Assembly (NCBI GenBank): GCA_045538935.1
Contig: JAZQEI010000027.1
Coordinates: forward strand, 1 to 64,000
Reading direction: 5' to 3'
DNA: 64,000 nucleotides
Source of the DNA: RGIG3013 sp045538935
GTDB taxonomy: Bacteria; Bacillota; Clostridia; Oscillospirales; Acutalibacteraceae
The translations under genes and the position numbers were made by a program. Each line of letters starts with the position of its first letter. The first letter of the stretch is position 1. This document shows positions 8,776-18,544 of this stretch, piece after piece. Below the pieces are notes generated by a model that was not told where the DNA came from, ran no database searches, and was given only the letters and a program-made list of their open reading frames with translations.

Positions 8776-10833
8776 TTAATTACCAGAAGTTACTTGCGAA
8801 CTTGTTGATGTATTAACCGATGTGCTTGGTGAGTCATTTGAAGAAGTCTTATCTGAGCTTGTAGGTACATCAAATGTATTCTTAGGATAATTATCAATAT
8901 TAGTTACCTCTATTTCACCGGTTAGGCAATCAACCTTTAATGTTAAGAAATTATCATAATCTTTCTTATCGGCACTTAATTTAATTAGAACCGTAATTTC
9001 TTTTTCGGTTGCCGACATTTTAAATTCATATGTCTGCTCTTCGGTTTCTTTGCGGTTAATTTTAATCTTTTCAGATTCGTATTTGCTATCACGGTTAAAC
9101 AGTTCTGTACCGGTAGCGTTCCATACAGAAACATATCCATAATCAGACTGATAATCCTCTGGTAGCGGAACCTTAAGAGTAAAATCATACGTTACAACGC
9201 CTGTACTTACGTCTATAGTAACAGCAGTGCCTTTTCCAACCTCTTGGGTAGATTCGGCGTCGGGTGACTGCGAAATTACAACACCCTTAGGCTTAACGCT
9301 ATCAACATAGTTTACAACAACTGTAAGTCCGTTAGCCTCTATATCTTTTTTAGCTTGTTCTTCATAAAGATTTACAACATTAGGCAACTTAACATAAACT
9401 GTAGGCGCGCCTGTGCTTACATAAACCATTACTTTGCTACCAACATCAGCATTCTTATTAGCCGCAGGTGAAGTTGCAATAATTGTATTTGCCGGAACAT
9501 CTTCACTGGGCATCTCAACAATTTCAACAACAAATCCGTCAGCTTCAAGTTGCGATTTGGCCAATACTAAAGACTGATTAACAACATCTGGAACAGGTAT
9601 ACTCTTATCTCCCATAGATACATAAAGCACAATAGAAGCGCCTGATTTAACCTTTGTTCCTGCATCTATAGACTGTTTGTAAACGCGACCGGAATCGAAT
9701 TCAGCATTGTAACCACTCTTGAAGTCAATTTTAAAATCATCATAATCATCGTTATTTTTAATTTCTTCGTGAGTTTTACCTACAAAATTCGGGCATTCCA
9801 TTTCTGAACCGGTACCCTTAAATAAGCGAGGAACAAAAATTATTGCCAAAACGATTACGGCTACAACAAATGTCGCAGCAACACCAGCTAATATTGGAAT
9901 AATTGGCGGTTTCTCGTCTTCAGATTCTTCTTCACCCAACACTGTGCCATCCATAAACTTTGTTGGAGAATCATCAACAAAATATGAGTAATCGTAGACA
10001 CTTGCAGGATCTTTCTTAAAGTTTTCTAAATCGCATAGCATCTCGGCAGCAGTTTTATATCGTCTAACAACTTCTTTTTCCATTGCATGAAGAGTAATTT
10101 GTTCAAGACCAATAGGAATAGAACCGTTTATATCTCGAGGTAGTTTTGGGTCACGTTGTAATTGCATTATAGCTACCGAAACAGCACTATCGGCTTGGAA
10201 AGGCAACTGACCGGTGAGCATTTCATAAAGAATTACGCCAACAGAATATACATCGGCTTTTTCGTCAGTGCTTTCTCCCCTAGCTTGTTCCGGAGAAATA
10301 TAGTGAACTGAGCCAATTGCTTTGTCGGTAATTGTTTTTTGATCACTACGTGCAAAACGAGCAATACCAAAATCGGTAACCTTAATAGTACCGTCACGTA
10401 AAACCATAATATTTTGTGGTTTAATATCTCTGTGAACAATGCCCTTGTCGTGAGCATGCTGTAATCCCTTTAATATTTGAATAGTAAAATGAACAGCATC
10501 TTTCCAACCAAGACTACCTTGTTGTTCAATATATTCTTTAAGGGTTATACCGTCAATATACTCCATTACAATATACTGAATTAAGTCTCCGTAACTAACA
10601 TCAAAAACCTTAACTACGTTTGGATGCGAAAGAATGGCTATTGCCTTTGATTCATTTTTAAATCTTCTTTGGAATTCTTCATTGGCAACATATTCTTCTT
10701 TTAAAATTTTAATTGCAACTGTTCTGTCTTCAATATTATCGTAAGCCTTGTAAACGACAGCCATGCCGCCCACACCAATAATTTCTCTAATTTCATATCG
10801 ACCGTCAAGTCTTTTTCCTAAAAACTTATCCAT
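8776..10833 (-). CDS. prkC: Stk1-type Ser/Thr protein kinase with PASTA domains
   Basis: Membrane kinase of the PknB/PrkC family that senses muropeptides or lipid II and phosphorylates division, cell-wall and translation proteins. The kinase domain (residues 1-270) has the glycine loop GVGGMAVVYKA, catalytic HRDIKPQN, DFG and the SPEQARG activation segment. A transmembrane helix follows at about 313-335, then three extracellular PASTA domains (about 342-410, 411-480, 481-550), a further beta-rich domain and a Ser/Thr-rich tail (about 655-685). Start ATG follows AGGAG. The gene directly follows its cognate phosphatase prpC, the usual arrangement. The tail resembles the Ser-rich tail of FtsQ in this window. 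Confidence 0.96.
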   Translation of the reverse strand: MDKFLGKRLDGRYEIREIIGVGGMAVVYKAYDNIEDRTVAIKILKEEYVANEEFQRRFKNESKAIAILSHPNVVKVFDVSYGDLIQYIVMEYIDGITLKEYIEQQGSLGWKDAVHFTIQILKGLQHAHDKGIVHRDIKPQNIMVLRDGTIKVTDFGIARFARSDQKTITDKAIGSVHYISPEQARGESTDEKADVYSVGVILYEMLTGQLPFQADSAVSVAIMQLQRDPKLPRDINGSIPIGLEQITLHAMEKEVVRRYKTAAEMLCDLENFKKDPASVYDYSYFVDDSPTKFMDGTVLGEEESEDEKPPIIPILAGVAATFVVAVIVLAIIFVPRLFKGTGSEMECPNFVGKTHEEIKNNDDYDDFKIDFKSGYNAEFDSGRVYKQSIDAGTKVKSGASIVLYVSMGDKSIPVPDVVNQSLVLAKSQLEADGFVVEIVEMPSEDVPANTIIATSPAANKNADVGSKVMVYVSTGAPTVYVKLPNVVNLYEEQAKKDIEANGLTVVVNYVDSVKPKGVVISQSPDAESTQEVGKGTAVTIDVSTGVVTYDFTLKVPLPEDYQSDYGYVSVWNATGTELFNRDSKYESEKIKINRKETEEQTYEFKMSATEKEITVLIKLSADKKDYDNFLTLKVDCLTGEIEVTNIDNYPKNTFDVPTSSDKTSSNDSPSTSVNTSTSSQVTSGN

Positions 10834-10867
10834 AATTACTCCTAATCTGTCAGTAAAGACCGTTATA

Positions 10868-11593
10868 TTAAGATATTACTACTGCTGTTATGTTATCACC
10901 GCCACCAGAATCATTAGCAAGACAAACCAGTTTGTCTGCAATTTGATCAAGCGGCTCTGTTTTTATGGTGTCTTCTATGGTTTTTATATCAACAAAATTT
11001 GTGAGTCCATCGGTACACAAAAGTAATATATCTCCATTTAAGACGTCTATCTCATCGTACTCTACTTCCACATCTTCATTAACTCCTAAAGCACGAGTGA
11101 TTATATTTTTTCGAGGATGTACTTTAGCCTCATTTGCAGTTATTTGACCTTTTTCAACCATCTTTTGTACCATGGAATGATCTCTTGTAACTTGGTTTAG
11201 AGTATCCTCTCTCATATAATACAAACGACTATCGCCCGCATGTACAATATATGCAATATTATTCTCAATTAACGCAGCAACAACTGTGGTGCCCATACCT
11301 GCCATGTCTTCCGACTTTTTTGACATATCAAAAATCTTGATATTAGCTTGCGAGACTGCAGAAATTAGCATTGTTTTTATTGAATTCGCCGTCATTCCAA
11401 CGCGGTACGATGACAATATATAATCAGAGATAACTTTTACAGCAGTTGCACTGGCAATTTCACCGCATTTTTGACCGCCCATGCCATCACATACAACTGC
11501 CCAACACATTCCATTGGTTAATTCACCTGCAGCAAATGCATCTTCGTTAATTAAGCGGACCTTACCTTTGTCTGTTTTAGAAAAAATTTGCAA
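10868..11593 (-). CDS. prpC: PP2C-family protein phosphatase PrpC (Stp1)
   Basis: Dephosphorylates targets of the PrkC kinase encoded next to it. PP2C motifs are visible: NEDAF near the start, VCDGMGGQKCGE (metal-binding Asp), GTTVVAA, HAGDSRLY, LLCTDGLTNF and SGGGDNIT near the end. About 241 residues, normal for the family. The start is taken as TTG at 11593, 7 nt after AAAGGAGG, which gives MQIFSKTDKGKVR as in relatives; the ATG two codons upstream (11599) nearly touches the Shine-Dalgarno. It lies 13-14 nt after rlmN in one operon. Confidence 0.95.
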   Translation of the reverse strand: MQIFSKTDKGKVRLINEDAFAAGELTNGMCWAVVCDGMGGQKCGEIASATAVKVISDYILSSYRVGMTANSIKTMLISAVSQANIKIFDMSKKSEDMAGMGTTVVAALIENNIAYIVHAGDSRLYYMREDTLNQVTRDHSMVQKMVEKGQITANEAKVHPRKNIITRALGVNEDVEVEYDEIDVLNGDILLLCTDGLTNFVDIKTIEDTIKTEPLDQIADKLVCLANDSGGGDNITAVVIS

Positions 11594-11612
11594 AATCATT
11601 CCTCCTTTCAGA

Positions 11613-12623
11613 TTAAGATCGATTTAGTGTTTTTCTGCGAAGCTGACCGCACGAAGCGTTTATGTCAGCACCCAGAGTCCTTCGTACCGTTGTATTTATA
11701 CCATATTCATTTAAAAGTTTTGCAAAAGCTAAAACTCTTGTATCACTAGATTTAACAAAATCATTTTCAACAACCGGATTTGCGGGTATTAAATTAACGT
11801 GACAAAGCAAACCTTTTAATAATTTACTAAGTATTAACGCGCACTCATCAGAATCGTTTACACCATTTATCATAGCATATTCAAACGAAATTCTTCTAGT
11901 GGTAATCTTTTGATAATCTTTACAAGCTTTTATAAGTTCACTAATGTTCCACTTGTGGTTAACTTTCATAATCTTATTTCTGATTTCATCTGTAGGCGCA
12001 TGTAGCGAAACAGAAAGCGTTATTGGAAAGTTATATTCTGCAAGAGAATAAATTTTGCTTACCACGCCCGATGTTGATAATGAAATATGTCTAAGTCCAA
12101 TATTTAATCCATTTTCATTTGAAACAAGCTTTAAAAACTTTACGCTATTATCAAAATTATCAAGCGGCTCTCCCATACCCATCATAACAACATTGGAAAT
12201 TCTAATATTATTATCAACCTGTGCAACAATGATTTGTGATAGCATTTCAGATGCAGTTAAGTTTCTAACCAGGCCATTTAAACCCGATGCGCAAAAACTG
12301 CACCCCATTCGACAACCAACTTGTGTAGATATACAAAGTGTATAACCGTGATGATATTTCATCAACACCGATTCTACGCATTCACCATCATGCAATGAAA
12401 ACAAGTATTTAACAGTACCATCTATTTTAGATACAAGTCTTTTTTCAATATTAACAGTATAGAGCTCAAAATCTTTTTCTAAACGTTCTATTAAAGATTT
12501 GGGAATATTGCTCATTTGAGAAAAGCTTGTAATTGGTTGATTAAGCCAATAATAAATCTGTTTTGCTCTAAAGGTGGGCAGATTATTGAGTTTTATATAT
12601 TCGTAAATCTCGTCGTAACTCAT
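11613..12623 (-). CDS. rlmN: Dual-specificity RNA methyltransferase RlmN
   Basis: Radical SAM enzyme that methylates C2 of A2503 in 23S rRNA (and A37 of some tRNAs). The radical SAM cluster motif is CRMGCSFC (about residue 104), followed by VMMGMGEP and DNF for SAM binding; a cysteine near the C-terminus (DINASCGQ) fits the methyl-carrying cysteine of the family. From the ATG at 12623 the protein has 336 residues, a little short. Reading back in frame gives IIKDIRSMSYDEI, which resembles the N-terminus of other RlmN proteins, and a GGGGG ends 8 nt before an ATA at 12644. A non-AUG start overlapping the rsmB stop is therefore possible (see findings). Confidence 0.95.
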   Translation of the reverse strand: MSYDEIYEYIKLNNLPTFRAKQIYYWLNQPITSFSQMSNIPKSLIERLEKDFELYTVNIEKRLVSKIDGTVKYLFSLHDGECVESVLMKYHHGYTLCISTQVGCRMGCSFCASGLNGLVRNLTASEMLSQIIVAQVDNNIRISNVVMMGMGEPLDNFDNSVKFLKLVSNENGLNIGLRHISLSTSGVVSKIYSLAEYNFPITLSVSLHAPTDEIRNKIMKVNHKWNISELIKACKDYQKITTRRISFEYAMINGVNDSDECALILSKLLKGLLCHVNLIPANPVVENDFVKSSDTRVLAFAKLLNEYGINTTVRRTLGADINASCGQLRRKTLNRS

Positions 12624-12640
12624 AGAACGAATGTCTTTTA

Positions 12641-13921
12641 TTATGAGTTGTTCCCCCTTTCAAAAACGCAAACAAAAAATCCGTCTGTGCCATCTATGTG
12701 AGGCATATAGGTTTTTATACTTTTTATCTTATAATCTCTATTTTCATTTAAAAATCTGCTACAAACATCTTCATTTTCTGCTTTGTGCAACGTACATGTT
12801 GAGTAACACAATGTACCGTTATGCTTTAAATATTTAGACGAATTAGTAAGTATAGCATACTGAATATCGGGTAAGGTATTAAATGAATTATTAGTATATT
12901 TAATGTCTGGCTTGCGCGATATAACACCTAGGCCAGAGCACGGAACATCACATAAAATTCTGTCAAATTCACCTAAATTATCATCACACTCAGTTGCATC
13001 GCGTGTAATTGTCTTAATGTTTTTAAGTCCTAATCTATTGGCGGATGCCGCAATTAATTTGGTTCTATGTTCATGCAAATCACAAGCAAGAATTTGTCCC
13101 GTATTTTCCATAACTTCAGCAATCGTAAACGTTTTACCACCTGGAGCGGCACATGCATCTAAAATACGATCATTCTTTTGTGCACGAAGTTCTTGCGCAC
13201 ATAATTGTGACGATAAATCTTGTACATGAAAAAAACCTTGTTTGAATAAATCGTTATCTTCAACGCTAAACCCGCCAATTATTTGCAAAGCATTGTCTAA
13301 AAAAGTTTTTTTAGTAACTATACCCTGCTTTTCGAATAGCAAAGCTAACTCATCGGGCGTGATTTTAAGCGTGTTTACTCTAATATACATATTAGGTTGC
13401 TCTAGTGAATGGTCAAGCAACTTAATAGCAGTATCAAAACCGTAATCATTAATGTATATATTTAAAATTTCTATTGGACAAGAATACCTTACCGATAACG
13501 ACTGCACCGAATTATCGGTAGGCAAAAGTTGATCTTTATTACGAATAACATTTCTAAGTAAAGCATTAACAAAAGATGCGCTACTTTTATCTTTAGACGC
13601 CTTTACTATGTTAACCGATTCATTAACAGCAGCAGAATGCGGAATTTTATCTAAAAACATAATTTGATAAATTCCTATTTTAATTGCATTCCTGGTTATT
13701 GGTTTTATTCTTGTTTTTTTTGCTAACAACTTATTTAAGATATAATCAACAGTAATTTTTCGGTCTAACACCCCATAAAACAATGCGGTAGCAAGCGCAA
13801 CATCGCGCTTAGATAGCGAGAATTCGCCCAAAACATCATTTAAGGTTAAATTTGAATATCCACCGCTATCCACCTTGCACAAGGCTAAAACGGCGGCATA
13901 TCGTGCATTATTTATAGCCAT
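12641..13921 (-). CDS. rsmB: 16S rRNA (cytosine-967-C5)-methyltransferase RsmB
   Basis: Methylates C967 of 16S rRNA. Residues 1-130 form the NusB-like RNA-binding domain, followed by the SAM-dependent Fmu domain with DACAAPGGKT (SAM-binding, about 257), LCDVPCSGLGV (PC motif) and YSTCTL (second catalytic cysteine). 426 residues, normal length. It starts 2 nt after the fmt stop without a clear Shine-Dalgarno, so translational coupling is likely. Standard order fmt-rsmB-rlmN-prpC-prkC. Confidence 0.95.
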   Translation of the reverse strand: MAINNARYAAVLALCKVDSGGYSNLTLNDVLGEFSLSKRDVALATALFYGVLDRKITVDYILNKLLAKKTRIKPITRNAIKIGIYQIMFLDKIPHSAAVNESVNIVKASKDKSSASFVNALLRNVIRNKDQLLPTDNSVQSLSVRYSCPIEILNIYINDYGFDTAIKLLDHSLEQPNMYIRVNTLKITPDELALLFEKQGIVTKKTFLDNALQIIGGFSVEDNDLFKQGFFHVQDLSSQLCAQELRAQKNDRILDACAAPGGKTFTIAEVMENTGQILACDLHEHRTKLIAASANRLGLKNIKTITRDATECDDNLGEFDRILCDVPCSGLGVISRKPDIKYTNNSFNTLPDIQYAILTNSSKYLKHNGTLCYSTCTLHKAENEDVCSRFLNENRDYKIKSIKTYMPHIDGTDGFFVCVFERGNNS

Positions 13922-13923
13922 AA

Positions 13924-14844
13924 TTAAATCATTGTGCCGACATCAATTTTTTTACCTCTTAGCATATCGGCGCTATCCATAATTTTTGAACCCTCAGGTT
14001 GAACCGAGCAAAGTTTTATACCAACACCGTCTTTACAAGAAATAACCAAGCCATTATTGGTAGAAACAACAACAGAAGGCGGCAAATCTGTTTTATCGGC
14101 AATTTGTGTGGTAAACACCTTTACTCTTTTAGAGTCTAATACAAAATACGCTGTAGGTTTTGGATTAAACCCACGAACAAGATTATATATCTGCTGGGCT
14201 GTTTGTTCTCTAAAATTTATTAGTCCCATTTGTTTGGTAATAATAGGTGCATAAGTTGCTAATGATTCATCTTGTTTAATTGGTTTTATGTTGTCAAGAT
14301 TGTTAACTGTTTTCTTAATAAGTTCGGCACCCATAATAGACAGTCTATCCCAAAGCTCACCGGCGGTTTCGTTGTTGCAAATTTCTGTTTTTTCACATAA
14401 CAATATATCGCCTGTATCCATGCCCGCATCCATTTGCATAGTACAAACACCTGTATATTTGTCACCACATACAATTGACCACTGTATAGGCGATGCGCCT
14501 CTGTGACGCGGTAAAAGCGATGCGTGTACATTTACACAACCATATTTTGGAATGTCTAATACCGACTGCGGCAAAATTTTTCCGTATGCAACCACAACTA
14601 TTAAATCAGGATTAATATTAGATAATATTTCTTGTGCCGTACCATCCTTAAAGGTTTGTGGCTGATAAACCTGCAAACCTAGTTCTAGGGCCTTAACTTT
14701 AACAGGCGGCGGAGTAATAACCATTTTTCTGCCCTGCGGTTTATCAGGCTGAGTAAAAACAGCCACGATTTCATGGTTATCGTTATAAAGCGACTCTAAA
14801 CAACCTACAGCAAAATCTGGCGTACCCATAAAAACAATTCGCAT
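13924..14844 (-). CDS. fmt: Methionyl-tRNA formyltransferase
   Basis: Formylates initiator Met-tRNA with 10-formyl-tetrahydrofolate. The N-terminal hydrolase-like fold has MGTPDFAVG and the catalytic region around NVHASLLPRHRGASPIQW, with MDAGMDTGD further on; the C-terminal domain (about 205-306) is the OB-fold that binds the tRNA. 306 residues, as expected. ATG follows AAGG. It is next to def, whose product removes the formyl group, as in most Firmicutes. Confidence 0.96.
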   Translation of the reverse strand: MRIVFMGTPDFAVGCLESLYNDNHEIVAVFTQPDKPQGRKMVITPPPVKVKALELGLQVYQPQTFKDGTAQEILSNINPDLIVVVAYGKILPQSVLDIPKYGCVNVHASLLPRHRGASPIQWSIVCGDKYTGVCTMQMDAGMDTGDILLCEKTEICNNETAGELWDRLSIMGAELIKKTVNNLDNIKPIKQDESLATYAPIITKQMGLINFREQTAQQIYNLVRGFNPKPTAYFVLDSKRVKVFTTQIADKTDLPPSVVVSTNNGLVISCKDGVGIKLCSVQPEGSKIMDSADMLRGKKIDVGTMI

Positions 14845-14853
14845 AAAAATACC

Positions 14854-15297
14854 TTAGCCTTTGTAAATCTTATCGGTAAATAATATACCGTTTAAATGAT
14901 CAATCTCGTGGCAGAGAGCTCTTGCTTTTAAATTTTCACCCTCTACAAAAAATGTTTCACCATGACGGTTTTGTGCCCTAACCTTTACCCACATCGGACG
15001 CTCAACAACATCATAAACACCGGGGACCGAAAGGCACCCTTCTTGCTCGTGTTGAGTTCCATTTTGCTCTACGACTACAGGGTTAACCAATTCTATAATT
15101 CCTTCACCAACGTCTATAATGCAAACTCTTTTTAAAATACCAACCTGTGGAGCGGCCAAACCGCAACCATCGGCTTTATACATAGTATCTGCCATATCGT
15201 CAAGAAGCTGTGATAAACGCTCATCAAACGACAATACCGTGCGACTTGTTTTTTTAAGAACGTCATCGCCTTTTTTAACTATGTTTCTAATAGCCAT
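14854..15297 (-). CDS. def: Peptide deformylase
   Basis: Metal-dependent hydrolase that removes the N-formyl group from nascent proteins. All three family motifs are present: GCGLAAPQVG (about 44), EGCLSVPG (about 88, cysteine metal ligand) and HEIDHLNG (about 131, two histidine ligands and catalytic glutamate). At 147 residues it is a short type-1 enzyme. ATG at 15297 follows AGGAGG. It sits between priA and fmt in one operon. Confidence 0.96.
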   Translation of the reverse strand: MAIRNIVKKGDDVLKKTSRTVLSFDERLSQLLDDMADTMYKADGCGLAAPQVGILKRVCIIDVGEGIIELVNPVVVEQNGTQHEQEGCLSVPGVYDVVERPMWVKVRAQNRHGETFFVEGENLKARALCHEIDHLNGILFTDKIYKG

Positions 15298-15306
15298 TTT
15301 TTCCTC

Positions 15307-17742
15307 CTATAAAACACTTTCAGGATTAATATCTACAGTTAAAGAATAAACCTCTTTTTTGTGTTCTTTATCTATAATTCCAATTGCTTTTCTTAAAAGT
15401 TCTCTAAAACGTTTGTTGTTTTTGCACTTTATTATCATACGGTATCTATACTTGTTACTAACCTTAACCACAGTTGCCGGTGATGGACTAAGTATAATTA
15501 CCTTGACATCATTAAAATCGGTGTCCACTAATTTTTTAATAACACCAAAAAGTAATTTAATAATTGTTTCTGACATTTGTCTGCTAATAGCCGAGCAAGC
15601 AATTAGCACAATATCACAAAATGGCGGATAAACCATTAGTTTGCGGGTAAGAATTTCTTCATTATAAAAAGATTCGTAATCTTGCTTTGCTGCTACACTA
15701 ATTAAATTACTGTCGGGGTTAATTGTTTGAATTATTGCTTTACCTTCAAAATCTCCGCGACCCGAACGACCAACTACTTGAGTGAGAAGTGAAAAACTAC
15801 GCTCGTAGCTTCTGTAATCGTCACTATACATTGAACTGTCGGCACCAATAACACCAACCAGAGTAACCTTAGGAAAGTTAAGTCCCTTAGCCACCATTTG
15901 TGTGCCAATCATAACGTCATATTCACCATTTGCAAATGCAGACAGTTTTTCCGAATATGAACGTCTTGTAGAAGTACTGTCAGCATCCATTCTTAGAATT
16001 TTTTTATCTGGGAACAACGCCAACAATTCTTGTTCAACAGATTGTGTACCCATACCCATAAATCTAATATGTTCACTGCCACATACCGAGCATTTTGAAA
16101 AGTCGGTTGTAGAGTGACCGCAATAATGACACATAAGACGTTTGTTTGCTGAATGATATGTCATTGAAATGCTACAGTTTGGACAAGTAGCAACATTACC
16201 GCAACTCGCACACGACACAAACGTATTGTGTCCTCTACGGTTTAACAATAATATGGCTTGCTTAGAGTCGTTTAAAGTTGATTTTAACTCTTCTAAAAGC
16301 GTAGTACTAAAAGCACTTTTAGAGTTATTAGACAACTCTTTGCGCATATCTACCGTCACCACATTAGGTAAAACAGCTTTACCATAACGTTCGGTTAGTT
16401 TATAAAGAGAATATTTTCCTTCTTGTGCGGCAGTATAGCTTTCAATCGACGGGGTCGCCGATGCCAAAACAAGCAATGCATTATTATGTGCAACCCTAAA
16501 CTTTGCTATATCACGCGCATGAAAACGAGGACTCATCTCTGATTTGTATGAACGCTCTTGTTCTTCGTCCATAATTATAAGCCCAATATCATCAAATGGA
16601 GCAAAAATAGCAGAACGAGTGCCAACGGCAATTTGGGCCGACTTGTTTTTTATTCGTTTCCACTCGTCCATTCGTTGCCCTATAGACATAGCACTGTGAA
16701 ATAGCGCTATTTTATCTCCATAACGCTTGTTGAAAATTTCAAATGTTTGCGGCGTAAGCGCAATTTCAGGCACCATTACAATAACGCCTTTGTTTTGTTC
16801 TATTGCCTTATCTACCAATTTTAAATAAACCTGTGTTTTACCGCTTCCGGTAATTCCATAAAGCAATGCAACTTTAGCGTTTGAGCAATTATAGTCGCTA
16901 AGTAAGTTTTCGTAAACTTTTTGTTGAGATTCGCTTAAGGTAACCGATTTAGCATCGCAAACATCACTTCGCTGACACGGTGCACGAAAAATTTGTTCGT
17001 CAAAAAGTTCTATTGCACCATTTTTTGCAAGAGTATTTATGACTGCGTTGGAAACACCGGTAAAATACATTATTTCTTTAACACCGGCTGTGCCAATGTC
17101 ATTTAAAAGTTCAATAACCAAAGATTGCTTAGGAGTGAACCTTTGTTCATTAGCATCTAAAATTCTTGCCATTTTCTGAGTTGCATCACCGGTATGACGA
17201 ACAGCAGATGTAGACTTATATAAAACGCCTTTTTTAAGCATTTTATGAAGAATATCACTATCTAACAATAACTTTAACGAGCTAAGTAACTTCTTTTGCT
17301 CAATACCATCACTTTTATTTAACAGATAGTTGTATATAAATCTTTGATCTTCGGTTAAAGTATCTAGTATGTTAGTATCTACGCCGGGTAGTGCACAATA
17401 CCTGATGAGCATTTTAAGGCCCATGCCTGTAGGTAAAACTGCACTTACGGCATCAAAATAGGTACAAAAAGTATGCTCTCGCATATAAATGCAAAGCTTT
17501 AACATTTCATCGTTTAAAACCGGTTCTTCGTCTTCAACCGAAAAAACAGACTTTAAACCAATTAAATCATTATTATATACCGAAAAAACTATTGCCTGAC
17601 GTAAAGTATTAGCATTACCAAACGGCACGGTTACTCTGCAACCCGGCTTACATGCAAAAGACAAATGTTCGGGAATTGCATAATCGTACATTTTATCGAA
17701 ACTGTGCAGACACTTTTCAACAACAACGCTTGCAACAAGCAT
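15307..17742 (-). CDS. priA: Primosomal protein N' (replication restart helicase PriA)
   Basis: Superfamily 2 DNA helicase that reloads the replisome at stalled forks. The N-terminal DNA-binding domain (about 1-110) precedes the helicase core with GITGSGKTQVY (Walker A, about 296) and MDEEQE (Walker B). A zinc region with four CxxC pairs (CASC, CPNC, CHYC, CSVC; about 518-560) follows, then the helicase C-terminal motifs GTQMVAKGLNFP and VVGRSGRGD. 811 residues, slightly longer than typical. ATG has an AGGTAA upstream. In the same operon as gmk-rpoZ and def-fmt. Confidence 0.96.
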   Translation of the reverse strand: MLVASVVVEKCLHSFDKMYDYAIPEHLSFACKPGCRVTVPFGNANTLRQAIVFSVYNNDLIGLKSVFSVEDEEPVLNDEMLKLCIYMREHTFCTYFDAVSAVLPTGMGLKMLIRYCALPGVDTNILDTLTEDQRFIYNYLLNKSDGIEQKKLLSSLKLLLDSDILHKMLKKGVLYKSTSAVRHTGDATQKMARILDANEQRFTPKQSLVIELLNDIGTAGVKEIMYFTGVSNAVINTLAKNGAIELFDEQIFRAPCQRSDVCDAKSVTLSESQQKVYENLLSDYNCSNAKVALLYGITGSGKTQVYLKLVDKAIEQNKGVIVMVPEIALTPQTFEIFNKRYGDKIALFHSAMSIGQRMDEWKRIKNKSAQIAVGTRSAIFAPFDDIGLIIMDEEQERSYKSEMSPRFHARDIAKFRVAHNNALLVLASATPSIESYTAAQEGKYSLYKLTERYGKAVLPNVVTVDMRKELSNNSKSAFSTTLLEELKSTLNDSKQAILLLNRRGHNTFVSCASCGNVATCPNCSISMTYHSANKRLMCHYCGHSTTDFSKCSVCGSEHIRFMGMGTQSVEQELLALFPDKKILRMDADSTSTRRSYSEKLSAFANGEYDVMIGTQMVAKGLNFPKVTLVGVIGADSSMYSDDYRSYERSFSLLTQVVGRSGRGDFEGKAIIQTINPDSNLISVAAKQDYESFYNEEILTRKLMVYPPFCDIVLIACSAISRQMSETIIKLLFGVIKKLVDTDFNDVKVIILSPSPATVVKVSNKYRYRMIIKCKNNKRFRELLRKAIGIIDKEHKKEVYSLTVDINPESVL

Positions 17743-17757
17743 TACTAATTACCTTTA

Positions 17758-17943
17758 TTAGCCTTTAGATTGTGTTTTTGCAGCCATTTCGTTCATAGCA
17801 AGAGTTACCGGCTTTTCTTCAAGAATAACCTTATCATCTTGAGCTTTTTGTGAAATGCGTCTTGCAGATTTTGCGATATTCAGAACAAGTTTGTATCTGT
17901 TTTCGCAGTTATTAATTAAGATTCCAATAGATTTGTTAAGCAT
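17758..17943 (-). CDS. rpoZ: DNA-directed RNA polymerase subunit omega
   Basis: Small subunit that assists RNA polymerase assembly. The 61-residue product starts MLNKSIGILINNCENRYKLV, with RNA polymerase omega-type SARRISQKA further on and VTLAMNEMA near the end. The ATG at 17943 lies 8 nt after GAGGTG. An ATG five codons further upstream overlaps that Shine-Dalgarno and is rejected. The gene overlaps the 3' end of gmk by 8 nt; gmk-rpoZ-priA is a conserved order. Confidence 0.9.
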   Translation of the reverse strand: MLNKSIGILINNCENRYKLVLNIAKSARRISQKAQDDKVILEEKPVTLAMNEMAAKTQSKG

Positions 17944-18544
17944 CTTGTAACACCTCATTAATTAAATGTTTATTTCTATCAATTTTTAATCTTTCAGATT
18001 TAAGTATTGACAACATATCGTCAACCACAACGTTTATATCATCGTTAACAATAATATAATCATAAATATGTGCAGAAGATATTTCACGCTTTGCCTCAAT
18101 TAACCTTTTTTCTATTACCGACATATCATCGGTTGCTCTGTTAATGAGCCGCTGACGCAAAATTGACATAGATGGCGGAAGCATAAATATGCTAACAGCA
18201 TTAGGCATTTTTTCAAGTACAGTTTTTGCACCGTTTACATCAACTTCTAAAATTACATCTATACCTTTTTCTAAGGCATCTAAAACAGGCTTTTTGGGAG
18301 TACCATAATAATTACCAACAAAAACATTATATTCAAGTAGATCGTCGTTATTAATTAATTCTTCAAACTCCTCGCGGCTAATAAAATGATATTTTTCACC
18401 TTCGACTTCGCCCGGACGCATTTTTCTGGTTATGCTCGAAATTGACAGCATTGTCATTGGCGCTTTTTGCAAAATTTCCTTTAAAACTGTATCTTTACCA
18501 GACCCAGATGGACCCGAAAAAATAAATAAACGTCCTCTATTCAT
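17936..18544 (-). CDS. gmk: Guanylate kinase
   Basis: Phosphorylates GMP/dGMP to the diphosphates. P-loop GPSGSGKDTV is at residues 9-18, followed by SSITRKMRPGE, YHFISREEFE and the lid region; 202 residues, normal length. The ATG at 18544 gives the usual MNRGRLFIFSGPSG and lies behind GAGGAG; the longer frame starting at 18577 adds 11 residues overlapping remA and lacks a ribosome binding site. The stop overlaps rpoZ. Confidence 0.96.
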   Translation of the reverse strand: MNRGRLFIFSGPSGSGKDTVLKEILQKAPMTMLSISSITRKMRPGEVEGEKYHFISREEFEELINNDDLLEYNVFVGNYYGTPKKPVLDALEKGIDVILEVDVNGAKTVLEKMPNAVSIFMLPPSMSILRQRLINRATDDMSVIEKRLIEAKREISSAHIYDYIIVNDDINVVVDDMLSILKSERLKIDRNKHLINEVLQDA

